Shown piece by piece: positions 13,570 through 20,557 of a stretch of 21,357 bases of DNA. The stretch spans positions 1-21,357 of the forward strand of contig JAEZVV010000086.1 in the NCBI GenBank assembly GCA_023443095.1, in the 5' to 3' direction. The first letter of the stretch is position 1. Each line of letters begins with the position of its first letter. A model generated the notes under the pieces. The model searched no databases. It was not told the DNA's origin and saw only the letters and a program-made list of their open reading frames with translations. The position numbers were made by a program, and so were the translations under genes. The stretch is from Pseudomonadota bacterium (GTDB taxonomy: Bacteria; Pseudomonadota; Gammaproteobacteria; Burkholderiales; Burkholderiaceae_F).

Positions 13570-16416
13570 ATGAAATCCGATCCTGCCGCCATCCGTCCGC
13601 GCGACTGGTCGCTCCAGTTTTTGCTCTCCGTGCTACTGGCCGGTGTCGTGCTGCTGGCCGGGGGCGTGGTCGGCGGCCTGGCCTGGTGGAACACGCGCAG
13701 CTTGATGCTCGAGGCGGCCGACCACGAGTTCCGTTCCGCCGCCCACCAGACCGAGGTGGCCTTGCACAAGATGCTGGCGCCAGCGGCGAGTCAGCTCGAA
13801 TCGCTCGCTCTGCAGCCGCCGGCGACCGAAACCTCGATGCGGGGGGCGCAGCCCCTGCGCCAGCTCCTGCTCAACCAGCCCCAGGTCGACGCCGTATTCG
13901 TCGGCGGCGACGACGGCTATTTCTTTCTTCTGCGGCCGCTGCGAGACCCGCTCCTGAGTCAGCGCTTGGGCGCGGTGGAGGGGGCGACCTATATGGTTCA
14001 GATCGTTCAGGGCGGCGAGCGTCGCGACGTCTACCTCGACGACTGGCTCGAGGAACGCGGCCGAGCCTTGCCGCAGGTCACCGACTTCGATCCGCGTGTT
14101 CGCCCCTGGTTCAGGCTGGCCGAGTCGCCCGGCCGGCGCGTCATATCCGAGCCCTATGTCTTCTTCACGACCGAAGAGCCGGGCCTGACTCTGGCGGTGC
14201 GAAGCAAGACCGGGACCGTGTTCGGGGCCGACATCAGCCTGATGAGCCTGGGGCGGCTGCTGGCCGACCTGCGCAGCATGCCGTCGATGCGCATCCTCCT
14301 CCTGGACCGCGGCAATCAGGTGATCGCCAGTTCGCGCCAGGTCGACCACCTCACCCGCCAGGAAGGCCAGCAGCTTCGTCTGGCGCGCCTGGACGAGTTC
14401 GGCGACGCGCTGCTTGATCGGCTGGCGGCAGTTCCGGTATCGACCGCCACTCACGTGGTCGAAGCCGACGGCCAGGCATGGAAGGTGGCGATCCTGCCGG
14501 TTGCGGGCGGCGCCGAGCTGCGCCTGGCCATTGCCGCGCCGATGGCGGAACTGGTGGCGGGGGCCACGGCGATCCGCAACCGCAGCCTGGCCATCACGGT
14601 GCTGGTGCTGGTGCTGGGGCTGGCACTGGCGATGTGGCTGGCGCGCCGGATTGCGCTGCGTCTGGCCGGCATCACAAGCGAAGCGCGGGCAGTGCGCCAG
14701 TTCGACTTCGGCGGCACGGACTGGCAGCTTGGCTGGACGCGGGAAGTCAACGAACTGGGCGAGTCGATCAACATGATGAAGCGAACGATCCGACGCTTTA
14801 TCGAGATCACGGCCTCGCTCGCTTCCGAGCGCCGGCTCGACAGCCTGATCGGGCGAGTGGCGCGGGAGTCGAGCGCTGCCGCCGGGGCGGCCGAAGTCCA
14901 GGTCTGGCTGCCGGATGCGGCGGGGCGCAGCTTGCAGGTGGCGGCGGGCAGCAGCAGCCATGCCGCGCTCGAGCTCGCCGGCGATTCGCCCGAAGCACGG
15001 GCCTGGCGCTCGGGGGCGCGGGTGCTGGTGAACGAGGCGGGAGCGACCCGCCTGGTGGTGCCGCTGAAGGAAAGAGAAGGCGAGCGGGTCGGGGTGCTGA
15101 GTCTCGTGATCGCCGGCTCGGAGCCGCCGGGCGAGGCACGCCTCGCGTTTGTCGAGCAAATCGCCGGTGCCAGCGCGGTGGCGATCGAAACCCGCCGCCT
15201 GCTCGACGAACGCAAGGCCTTGCTCGACGCTTTCATCCGCGTGCTTGCGGGTGCGATTGACGCCAAGAGCATGCATACCGGCGCGCATTGCCAACGCGTG
15301 CCCGAGATCACCCTGGCTCTGGCGCGCGCCGCCTGCGAGGCGACCCAGGGGCCGTTTGCGACGTTCCAGCTCAATCCCACCCAGTGGGAGGCACTCGAGA
15401 TCGCCAGCTGGCTGCACGATTGCGGTAAGGTCAGCACGCCCGATTACGTGATCGACAAGGCGACCAAGCTCGAGATGATGGGCGACCGGCTGCACGAGGT
15501 GCGCATGCGTTTCGAGGTCTTGAAGCGTGACGCCGAGATCGCCCACTGGCGGCGGGTGGCCGCGGGCGGGAGCGAAGCCGAGTCGCGCCGGACCCTGGAG
15601 GCTGAGTGGGCCGCGCTCGACCAGGACTATGCCTTTGTTGCCGCCTGCAACCGGGGGAGCGAAACGCTGTCGGCCGCTGCCGTGGCCCGCCTGCACACGA
15701 TCGCCGAACGCCGCTGGCTGCGCACGCTTGACGACCGGATCGGCCTCTCGAACGACGCCGCCGCGCGGCGCGAAGTCCGACCTGCCCCGGCCTGGGAGCC
15801 GCTCCTGGCCGACCGGCCCGAGCACCGCGTTCCGCGCAGCGCCACCGAACTCGCTGCGCTCGAACGTGCCCGCAGTCTGGGCATGAGCCTGGCCGCGCCC
15901 GAATACGCTTACGACCACGGCGAACTCAAATGCCTGTCGGTGGCGCGCGGCACCCTGACCGAGGAAGAGCGCTACCTCGTCAAGCACCACATCGTGCAGA
16001 CGGTCCTGATGCTCGAGCAGCTGCCCCTGCCGCGGCACCTCGCGGTCGTGCCGGAGATCGCCGGCAGCCATCACGAGAAGATCGACGGCACAGGCTACCC
16101 CCGGGGGCTGTCGGGCCAGCAGCTCAGCGTGCCGGCGCGGATGATGGCGATTGCCGACGTCTTCGAGGCGCTCACCGCCAACGACCGTCCTTACAAACCG
16201 GGCAAGACGCTCTCCGAAACCCTCGCCCTGATGGCGGAGATGAGCCGCAACGGCCATCTCGACCCCGAGCTCTTCGGGCTGTTTGTCGACGCCGGGGTGT
16301 GGCGTGACTACGCCGGACGCTTCCTCAAGCCCGAGCAGATCGACCTTGCCGACGTGGCCGCCGCCCGCGCCTGGGTCGACGAGGCCCCGGAAGTGTCGTC
16401 CACGCAGGCCGGCTAG
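13570..16416 (+). CDS. Membrane HD-GYP cyclic-di-GMP phosphodiesterase with Cache, HAMP and GAF domains
   Basis: The 948-residue product has TM1 (about 16-40), a periplasmic Cache-type sensor (about 45-330, with D-P-R-V-R-P-W-F), TM2 (339-361), a HAMP segment (about 360-412), a GAF domain (about 420-550) and a C-terminal HD-GYP domain. Metal and catalytic residues are present: H-T-G-A-H (H573), H616-D617 in H-D-C-G-K, H806/H807, H834-H835-E836 with D839 in H-H-E-K-I-D-G-T-G-Y-P, and D863. It should hydrolyse c-di-GMP in the cytosol in response to a periplasmic ligand. About 214 residues separate the HD and GYP motifs, far more than the roughly 60 in RpfG-type proteins, so an insertion of about 150 residues lies inside the domain. 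The ATG at 13570 lacks a clear ribosome site. It follows the ATPase gene by 71 bp. Confidence 0.95.
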   Translation: MKSDPAAIRPRDWSLQFLLSVLLAGVVLLAGGVVGGLAWWNTRSLMLEAADHEFRSAAHQTEVALHKMLAPAASQLESLALQPPATETSMRGAQPLRQLLLNQPQVDAVFVGGDDGYFFLLRPLRDPLLSQRLGAVEGATYMVQIVQGGERRDVYLDDWLEERGRALPQVTDFDPRVRPWFRLAESPGRRVISEPYVFFTTEEPGLTLAVRSKTGTVFGADISLMSLGRLLADLRSMPSMRILLLDRGNQVIASSRQVDHLTRQEGQQLRLARLDEFGDALLDRLAAVPVSTATHVVEADGQAWKVAILPVAGGAELRLAIAAPMAELVAGATAIRNRSLAITVLVLVLGLALAMWLARRIALRLAGITSEARAVRQFDFGGTDWQLGWTREVNELGESINMMKRTIRRFIEITASLASERRLDSLIGRVARESSAAAGAAEVQVWLPDAAGRSLQVAAGSSSHAALELAGDSPEARAWRSGARVLVNEAGATRLVVPLKEREGERVGVLSLVIAGSEPPGEARLAFVEQIAGASAVAIETRRLLDERKALLDAFIRVLAGAIDAKSMHTGAHCQRVPEITLALARAACEATQGPFATFQLNPTQWEALEIASWLHDCGKVSTPDYVIDKATKLEMMGDRLHEVRMRFEVLKRDAEIAHWRRVAAGGSEAESRRTLEAEWAALDQDYAFVAACNRGSETLSAAAVARLHTIAERRWLRTLDDRIGLSNDAAARREVRPAPAWEPLLADRPEHRVPRSATELAALERARSLGMSLAAPEYAYDHGELKCLSVARGTLTEEERYLVKHHIVQTVLMLEQLPLPRHLAVVPEIAGSHHEKIDGTGYPRGLSGQQLSVPARMMAIADVFEALTANDRPYKPGKTLSETLALMAEMSRNGHLDPELFGLFVDAGVWRDYAGRFLKPEQIDLADVAAARAWVDEAPEVSSTQAG

Positions 16417-16926
16417 CGCCGCTGGGGAGCGGGCTGGAACGCGGCTCCGGATTGCGCGGGGCTGGCGGGTTGAGCTTGCTGGAGAGGCCCGAACCCCACC
16501 CACCGTCTTTTCTGCGCAGACCTCGCGCCTCCGATCCTCGGACGCCGCGTTTCCCTTGAATAAAACGGCCGTGCCTGGACCCGCCACAGGGCCGAGCTTC
16601 TGATACCGCTTTTCCCCAAGGGGTTGGCGGAAATTGACTCAGGTCAGACAGGGGCGAGTGTCGCGGAATTCGGCGTTGACCTTAAAGCGGGTTTAACCAT
16701 GAACCTAGGCAATGCAGGGCGACGCCGGCGTGTCGTTTCTGCAGGAAATGGCTGCCGCATGGATGCGGCTCCGTCGGGGGCGGATCGAATTGAAACCCGC
16801 CGTTCGTGGGGTTTGTGGGTAATGAAGGAGGGGGCTCATCACTGGGGTCGGGGAATCAACGGTTTGCGCGTTTTGCGCGGTGCGGGACGTGTCGGCACGA
16901 AAGCTGCCAAAAGAAGAGGTTGCTCC
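16417..16926. other. 510-bp intergenic region upstream of the cytochrome operon
   Basis: No convincing gene is seen. A rightward frame is open from 16624 into the cytochrome, but the signal peptide begins at 16927 and the upstream part lacks protein-like character. The region holds an FNR-like dyad (16634-16647), a TTGACC hexamer (16676-16681), TTAAA-GCGGG-TTTAA (16682-16696), an inverted copy of the GCCTAGGT motif (16703-16710), the palindrome ACGCCGGCGT (16722-16731), GCCGCAT-GG-ATGCGGC (16754-16769) and a repeated TTTGCGCG (16863-16870 and 16872-16879). It probably contains the operon promoter and a leader of 200 bases or more. No clear terminator for the HD-GYP gene was found. Confidence 0.6.
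16634..16647. promoter_or_regulatory. FNR/CRP-family-like site upstream of the cytochrome operon
   Basis: TTGAC-TCAG-GTCAG matches the FNR/Anr/Dnr pattern TTGAT-N4-ATCAA at 7 of 10 fixed positions, with dyad symmetry and the right 4-bp spacer. It is the best such site seen near this operon and lies 280 bp before the cytochrome ATG. If used as an activator site it would make the operon oxygen- or NO-responsive, fitting a respiratory reductase. Confidence 0.45.
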
Positions 16927-17361
16927 ATGAGAAATGGATTTTTAGTTGGAATTTGTTTGGTTTTTCTGGCGATGTTTTCGGCGGCAGGGGTTTATGCCGC
17001 GGATGCGGGCAGCGGGAAGTATGCCAAGTACTACCAGACGCTGCGGTCGGGTGGGCTTCTGGGCCAGGCCCACGGTGCGGCCGGCCTCGACTGCAATACC
17101 TGCCACAAGGATCTGAAGAAAATCAGCAAGTCGGAGTTGAACGACGCGCTCTGCCAGGGCTGCCACGACATCAATGAGGTCAACAAGAAGGTTGTCTTCA
17201 AGCATCACGGCAAAGACGTTACCCCGCACAAGCAGCACGTCGGAGATGTGGCCTGCGTCGATTGCCACTCGATGCACGATAAGTCGAGGATCTCGTGCCA
17301 GGAATGCCACAACCAGCCGTGGATGAAGAACCTTTCGTCGCGCTGGAAGGTCAAGCAATGA
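16927..17361 (+). CDS. Periplasmic tetraheme c-type cytochrome (flavocytochrome c heme subunit)
   Basis: The 144-residue product has a Sec signal peptide (residues 1-24, hydrophobic core then V-Y-A before A-D-A-G) and exactly four heme c motifs: C56-N-T-C-H60, C76-Q-G-C-H80, C110-V-D-C-H114 and C124-Q-E-C-H128. H93, H94, H101, H104 and H117 are candidate distal ligands. The spacing and the segment C-V-D-C-H-S-M-H-D-K-S resemble the N-terminal tetraheme domain of Shewanella flavocytochrome c3 (C-T-S-C-H-S-A-H-E-K-S), so this is that heme domain as a separate protein. It should pass electrons in the periplasm to the flavoprotein encoded next, whose start overlaps its stop (ATGA, 17358-17361). 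The start is supported by AAGAGG about 8 bases upstream. The electron donor, such as a CymA/NapC-type quinol dehydrogenase, is not in the window. Confidence 0.95.
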   Translation: MRNGFLVGICLVFLAMFSAAGVYAADAGSGKYAKYYQTLRSGGLLGQAHGAAGLDCNTCHKDLKKISKSELNDALCQGCHDINEVNKKVVFKHHGKDVTPHKQHVGDVACVDCHSMHDKSRISCQECHNQPWMKNLSSRWKVKQ

Positions 17362-18998
17362 ATTCCGAGGTGAATCAAATGAATGACAAGGATGATGAAG
17401 TGACGGGTTTGAGCCGCCGTACCTTTCTGAAGGCCGGCCCGATCTCTGCCCTCGGGGTGGCCTCGGCCGGTCTGCTGGTGGCTGATGCTCAGGCCGCGGC
17501 CAAGGACAAGCCGGGCTGCGCGAGCAGCGAAAAGACGCCGGTTTCGATCCCCGCGTCCCAGATTGTCGAAACCATCACGACCGACGTGGTGGTGGTCGGC
17601 GCCGGCGTTTCCGGGGTGATCGCCAGCCTGTCGGCCCGCGAGGCGGGCGCCGAGGTGGTCGTGCTGCAGAAGGGCAGCGTGGTCATGTGCCACGGCAATG
17701 CCTTTGGCGCAATCGATACCCAGGTGCAGAAGTCGCAGGGCGTGCACATCAACAAGCTCGAAGCGGTCAACGAGTTCGTCTTTCAAAGCTTCAACAAGCC
17801 GAACTTCCGCCTAGTGAAGAAATGGGCGGATCACAGCGGCGAGGCATTCGACTGGGTCAACCAGATCACGACCGAAAAAGGCCTTCCCTCGAGGCACATG
17901 AGCTGGATGGGGAATGCGACCGGCAATAGCGGCAGCAAGTACTGGTTCAGCGCCTACGCCACCGGCCACACCTGGAAGGGCGGCATCATGGCGGCGATGA
18001 ACAAGGTCGCGGAAAAAGCGGTCGAAGAAGGGGTCAAGTTCTTCTTCCGTATGCCCGCGGTTCAGCTCGTGCGCGAGAAAAACGGGCGCGTGAGCGGGGT
18101 GATTGCGAAATCCGAGGTGGACGGAAAATATCGCCGTTTCAACGGGAAAAAGGGTTTGATCCTTTGCACCGGGGACTATGGCAACAATGCCGAGATGGTT
18201 GCGAAATATGCGCCGTCGGCAGTCGGTCTCGGCAACTACTATTTGCCGCGATACAACACCGGCGACGGCCATTTGATGGGCCTGTGGATCGGTGCCGAGA
18301 TGGAGCCGGTACCGCACACGAAAATGGCGCACGTTCACTCGAGTCTGGATTTTGACAAGGGCGATGCGCCGGGGCGCGCCACTCCGTGGCTGGCGGTGCA
18401 AAAAGACGGTCGGCGCTTCTGCAACGAGGACATTCCGTTCTATCTGATGGGCAATCAGACGGCGGGTGCCTATTATTACCACATCATCGATTCCGACTGG
18501 GAAGCCAATCTCAAGCAGTTCCCGCCCCGTGTTGGCAACCCGGTTCCCCTGACGCCGCCTACTTTCGCGGCCGCTCTGAAAGCGGGCACGATTATCGAGG
18601 CGGCGTCGATTGAAGAAATCGCGACCAAGTGCGGGATCGACAAGAGCAACTTGGTGGCAACGGTCGCGCGCTACAACGAAATCGTTGACAAGGGCGTCGA
18701 CGAGGATTTCGGCAAGATCCCGGCTGACCTGAGCGCGATCCGAAAAGGCCCCTTCTATTGCATTCCACGATTGCCATGCATTTCGGTGATCCTTGGTGGC
18801 CTGAATATCAACACTGAAATGCAGGTGCTTGATAAGAACGGCAAGGTGATCGAGGGGCTGTACGCCGCTGGCAATGTCTCGGGTGGGTATTACGGCGGCG
18901 CCGATGACTATCCCTTTGCCATCGTCGGCGGAAGCATCGGTCGCGCCGGCACGTTCGGACGCATCGCGGGGAAAAACGCGGCCAAGAGCAAGGTCTGA
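17358..18998 (+). CDS. Tat-exported FAD-dependent reductase of the flavocytochrome c/fumarate reductase family, non-fumarate active site
   Basis: The 546-residue product starts with a twin-arginine signal (S19-R-R-T-F-L-K, then a hydrophobic stretch ending A-Q-A), so it is exported folded with FAD. The dinucleotide-binding motif G-A-G-V-S-G is at 81-86, and a C-terminal FAD-capping stretch runs L-Y-A-A-G-N-V-S-G-G. It has no CxxCH motif; the heme part is the preceding gene. The fumarate reductase catalytic signatures are changed: the H-T-M-G-G segment reads V477-I-L-G-G, the G-A-N-R-L-G-G-N segment reads G514-A-D-D-Y-P-F, and the region of catalytic Arg402 in Shewanella Fcc3 has no aligned Arg. 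It is therefore probably a reductase for another unsaturated or redox-active compound. Start ATG 17358 (GGAAGG upstream) is chosen; ATG 17379 is also possible. Confidence 0.9.
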   Translation: MNSEVNQMNDKDDEVTGLSRRTFLKAGPISALGVASAGLLVADAQAAAKDKPGCASSEKTPVSIPASQIVETITTDVVVVGAGVSGVIASLSAREAGAEVVVLQKGSVVMCHGNAFGAIDTQVQKSQGVHINKLEAVNEFVFQSFNKPNFRLVKKWADHSGEAFDWVNQITTEKGLPSRHMSWMGNATGNSGSKYWFSAYATGHTWKGGIMAAMNKVAEKAVEEGVKFFFRMPAVQLVREKNGRVSGVIAKSEVDGKYRRFNGKKGLILCTGDYGNNAEMVAKYAPSAVGLGNYYLPRYNTGDGHLMGLWIGAEMEPVPHTKMAHVHSSLDFDKGDAPGRATPWLAVQKDGRRFCNEDIPFYLMGNQTAGAYYYHIIDSDWEANLKQFPPRVGNPVPLTPPTFAAALKAGTIIEAASIEEIATKCGIDKSNLVATVARYNEIVDKGVDEDFGKIPADLSAIRKGPFYCIPRLPCISVILGGLNINTEMQVLDKNGKVIEGLYAAGNVSGGYYGGADDYPFAIVGGSIGRAGTFGRIAGKNAAKSKV

Positions 18999-19041
18999 GC
19001 GGGCCTGTCGCTGGCGCCGTGCTGCGGCGTGAGCAGGCGAA

Positions 19042-19081
19042 GTCGATCCCGTTTCCGCCTTGAACCGGGCGCGGGATCGAC
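19042..19081. repeat. Inverted repeat GTCGATCCCG / CGGGATCGAC downstream of the flavoprotein gene
   Basis: Perfect 10-bp arms at 19042-19051 and 19072-19081 enclose 20 nt. There is no following T run. The inner GATCCCG...CGGGAT pair also occurs in the dyad before the MerR gene at 20541-20578, so it could be an operator; it could also be a transcript-end hairpin. Confidence 0.6.
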
Positions 19082-19085
19082 CAGT

Positions 19086-19112
19086 CCGCCCACGATCGGC
19101 TGGCCAGGGCGG
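19086..19112. repeat. Inverted repeat CCGCCC / GGGCGG
   Basis: Six-bp perfect arms at 19086-19091 and 19107-19112 with 15 nt between, immediately after the previous inverted repeat. Short GC-rich arms can arise by chance here. Confidence 0.4.
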
Positions 19113-19125
19113 TGGATACGCGGGG

Positions 19126-19141
19126 CCGGGACCGGTCCCGG
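19126..19141. repeat. 16-bp perfect palindrome
   Basis: CCGGGACCGGTCCCGG is its own reverse complement across 16 bp. It lies 120 bp before the porin start. A dimeric regulator site is plausible; no known consensus was recognised. Confidence 0.55.
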
Positions 19142-19221
19142 GTTCGACCTGCTTGGTCGCCAGCACGATGGCGGCGGGGCGACCCGCTCCGCTTTCCGAG
19201 CTTTCCTTCACTTATTCGACG

Positions 19222-19244
19222 GCGGACACGCGGCGCGTGTCCGC
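19222..19244. repeat. Perfect inverted repeat in the porin leader
   Basis: GCGGACACGC (19222-19231) and GCGTGTCCGC (19235-19244) are perfect 10-bp arms around a GGC spacer. It ends 6 bases before the porin ribosome site GGAG (19251-19254). It could be an operator or a strong 5'-UTR hairpin controlling porin translation or mRNA stability. Confidence 0.65.
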
Positions 19245-19260
19245 TTTCCCGGAGTTTTTC

Positions 19261-20328
19261 ATGCAGTTCAGCTACATCCCAATCGCGGCCGTGCTGGGCA
19301 TGGCGGCGCTGAGCACCAGCGCGCAGGCTCAGGTCCAGGTTTACGGTGCGATCGACACTTACCTCGAGGCCTACGACAACGGTCCCAAGACCACGATGCG
19401 AGTAAGCAGCGGCGGCTACACCGGTTCGTTCTTCGGCCTGCGTGGCAGCGAAGACTTAGGCGGCGGTCTGAAGGTTCTCTTCCGCCTCGAGTCCGCCTTC
19501 TTGGGCGACGACGGCACGGTCGGCGACGGTGCCAGTTATCTCTTCAACCGCATGGCCTTCGTTGGCCTGGCGGGAGGTTTTGGCCAGGTGACGCTGGGGC
19601 GGCAGACCACCCCCTATTTTCTGACGCTGGCGGCCAACGACCCCGCCGGCTTCACGCTGGCCTCGCCGATGACGTATTTCTTCGTGCCGACTAAGCTCAA
19701 TGGCGGCAAGAAGGGGCCGCCGGACGATCGGCTTGCACGTCGCGACAACGCGGTGCGTTACGAAACGCCGCGGATGGCCGGCCTGCAGGCGATTGCCTAC
19801 GTGGCGCTGGGCGAGCAGCAGGGTTCGAACAGCGAGGGCAACGTCTACAACTTGGCCCTGCATTACCAGCGCGGTGCGCTGGACGGGCGGGCCAGCTATC
19901 TGCAGCAGAAGACGTTCGCCTTGCCCGGCAATACCGACCGCTACTGGGCGGCGACCCTGAGCTACGACTTCGGCGTGTTTGCGCCGGCTTTGTCGTTTGC
20001 CGACCGCTCGGGCTCGGCCCCGGGGACGAGTCAAATGCAGGCGTGGCAGATCGGCGCTTCGATGCCACTGGCGGGCGGCAAGTTGATCGCCAACTTTGGC
20101 CAGTTCCACGACCAGAAAAAGGCCGACGCCGACGCAAGGGCCTGGGGCTTGCGCTACGACTACCCGCTGTCCAAGCGCACGACGCTGTATGGCGGCTATA
20201 CCGGCATCGACAACGAGGCCGCTGCCAACTTCTCCATCGCCGCCGGTGGTTATATGTCGAAGGGGCTCGAAGGTCCCTTGGGCGCCGATCCGCGTTCGGC
20301 TTTCGTTGGCGTGGCACACCGCTTCTGA
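19261..20328 (+). CDS. Outer-membrane porin (betaproteobacterial trimeric general/specific porin family)
   Basis: The 355-residue product has a signal peptide (about 22 residues, ending A-Q-A before Q-V-Q-V-Y-G), the usual opening of mature betaproteobacterial porins, and the typical S-F-F-G-L-R-G-S-E-D-L-G-G-G-L and F-R-L-E-S-A-F segments of the first hairpin. Alternating amphipathic strands follow, with an N-R-M-A-F-V-G-L and T-L-G-R-Q block, and the chain ends in H-R-F with the C-terminal Phe recognised by the BAM complex. The length fits a 16-stranded barrel. The ATG at 19261 has GGAG 6-7 bases upstream. It lies 262 bp after the flavoprotein gene, behind several inverted repeats, so it may have its own promoter. 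It is a good candidate for the entry channel of the reductase substrate. Confidence 0.93.
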   Translation: MQFSYIPIAAVLGMAALSTSAQAQVQVYGAIDTYLEAYDNGPKTTMRVSSGGYTGSFFGLRGSEDLGGGLKVLFRLESAFLGDDGTVGDGASYLFNRMAFVGLAGGFGQVTLGRQTTPYFLTLAANDPAGFTLASPMTYFFVPTKLNGGKKGPPDDRLARRDNAVRYETPRMAGLQAIAYVALGEQQGSNSEGNVYNLALHYQRGALDGRASYLQQKTFALPGNTDRYWAATLSYDFGVFAPALSFADRSGSAPGTSQMQAWQIGASMPLAGGKLIANFGQFHDQKKADADARAWGLRYDYPLSKRTTLYGGYTGIDNEAAANFSIAAGGYMSKGLEGPLGADPRSAFVGVAHRF

Positions 20329-20360
20329 ACCTGCAGCGCTTGTATCGCACCCACTCCCGC

Positions 20361-20377
20361 CGCGGCGAACCGCCGCG
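20361..20377 (+). repeat. Hairpin CGCGGCG-AAC-CGCCGCG after the porin gene
   Basis: Perfect 7-bp GC-only stem with a 3-nt loop, 33 bases after the porin stop codon. No T run follows, so at best it is a 3'-end stabiliser or a non-canonical terminator. Confidence 0.45.
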
Positions 20378-20527
20378 AGCGAGGGGGGCGCATCAGGGGG
20401 GGCCAGCCGTGCCGCCAGCTTCTCTCGATCAGGACGAAGGTTTCATCACAGCCTTGCTGCGCCGCCTGCGAGAGCAGTGCATCGCCGCCGGCCAGTGCCT
20501 GCAGTCCGCGCCCGGCCCGTTCACGAC

Positions 20528-20557
20528 TTGACCCGGCAGGGATCCCGCGTTTTTAGT
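20528..20557 (+). promoter_or_regulatory. Candidate promoter for the MerR-type gene
   Basis: TTGACC at 20528-20533 (5 of 6 to the -35 consensus) and TTTAGT at 20552-20557 (4 of 6 to the -10) are 18 bp apart, slightly longer than optimal. MerR-family promoters often have stretched spacers with a dyad between the boxes, and the palindrome GGGATCCC (20539-20546) lies in this spacer. The match is suggestive only. Confidence 0.4.

Noticed and set aside
13633..16587. 984-codon leftward open frame opposite the HD-GYP gene
   Set aside because: It mirrors the coding strand of a clear multi-domain protein and has no recognisable domain; a product of third-position GC bias.
16413..16619. Small leftward frame of 68 codons in the 16.4-16.6 kb gap
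   Set aside because: Basic, Pro/Gln-rich composition, no ribosome site or homology I can recognise; more likely non-coding.
16624..16926. In-frame extension of the cytochrome upstream of 16927
   Set aside because: The signal peptide starts at 16927 behind a good ribosome site; the added 101 residues would bury it and look non-coding.
17358..18998. Annotation of the flavoprotein simply as fumarate reductase
   Set aside because: The His and Arg residues that bind and protonate fumarate are not found at the aligned positions, so only the family name is justified.
17811..19211. 466-codon leftward open frame opposite the flavoprotein
   Set aside because: Antisense to a gene with clear Tat and FAD motifs; no family resemblance.
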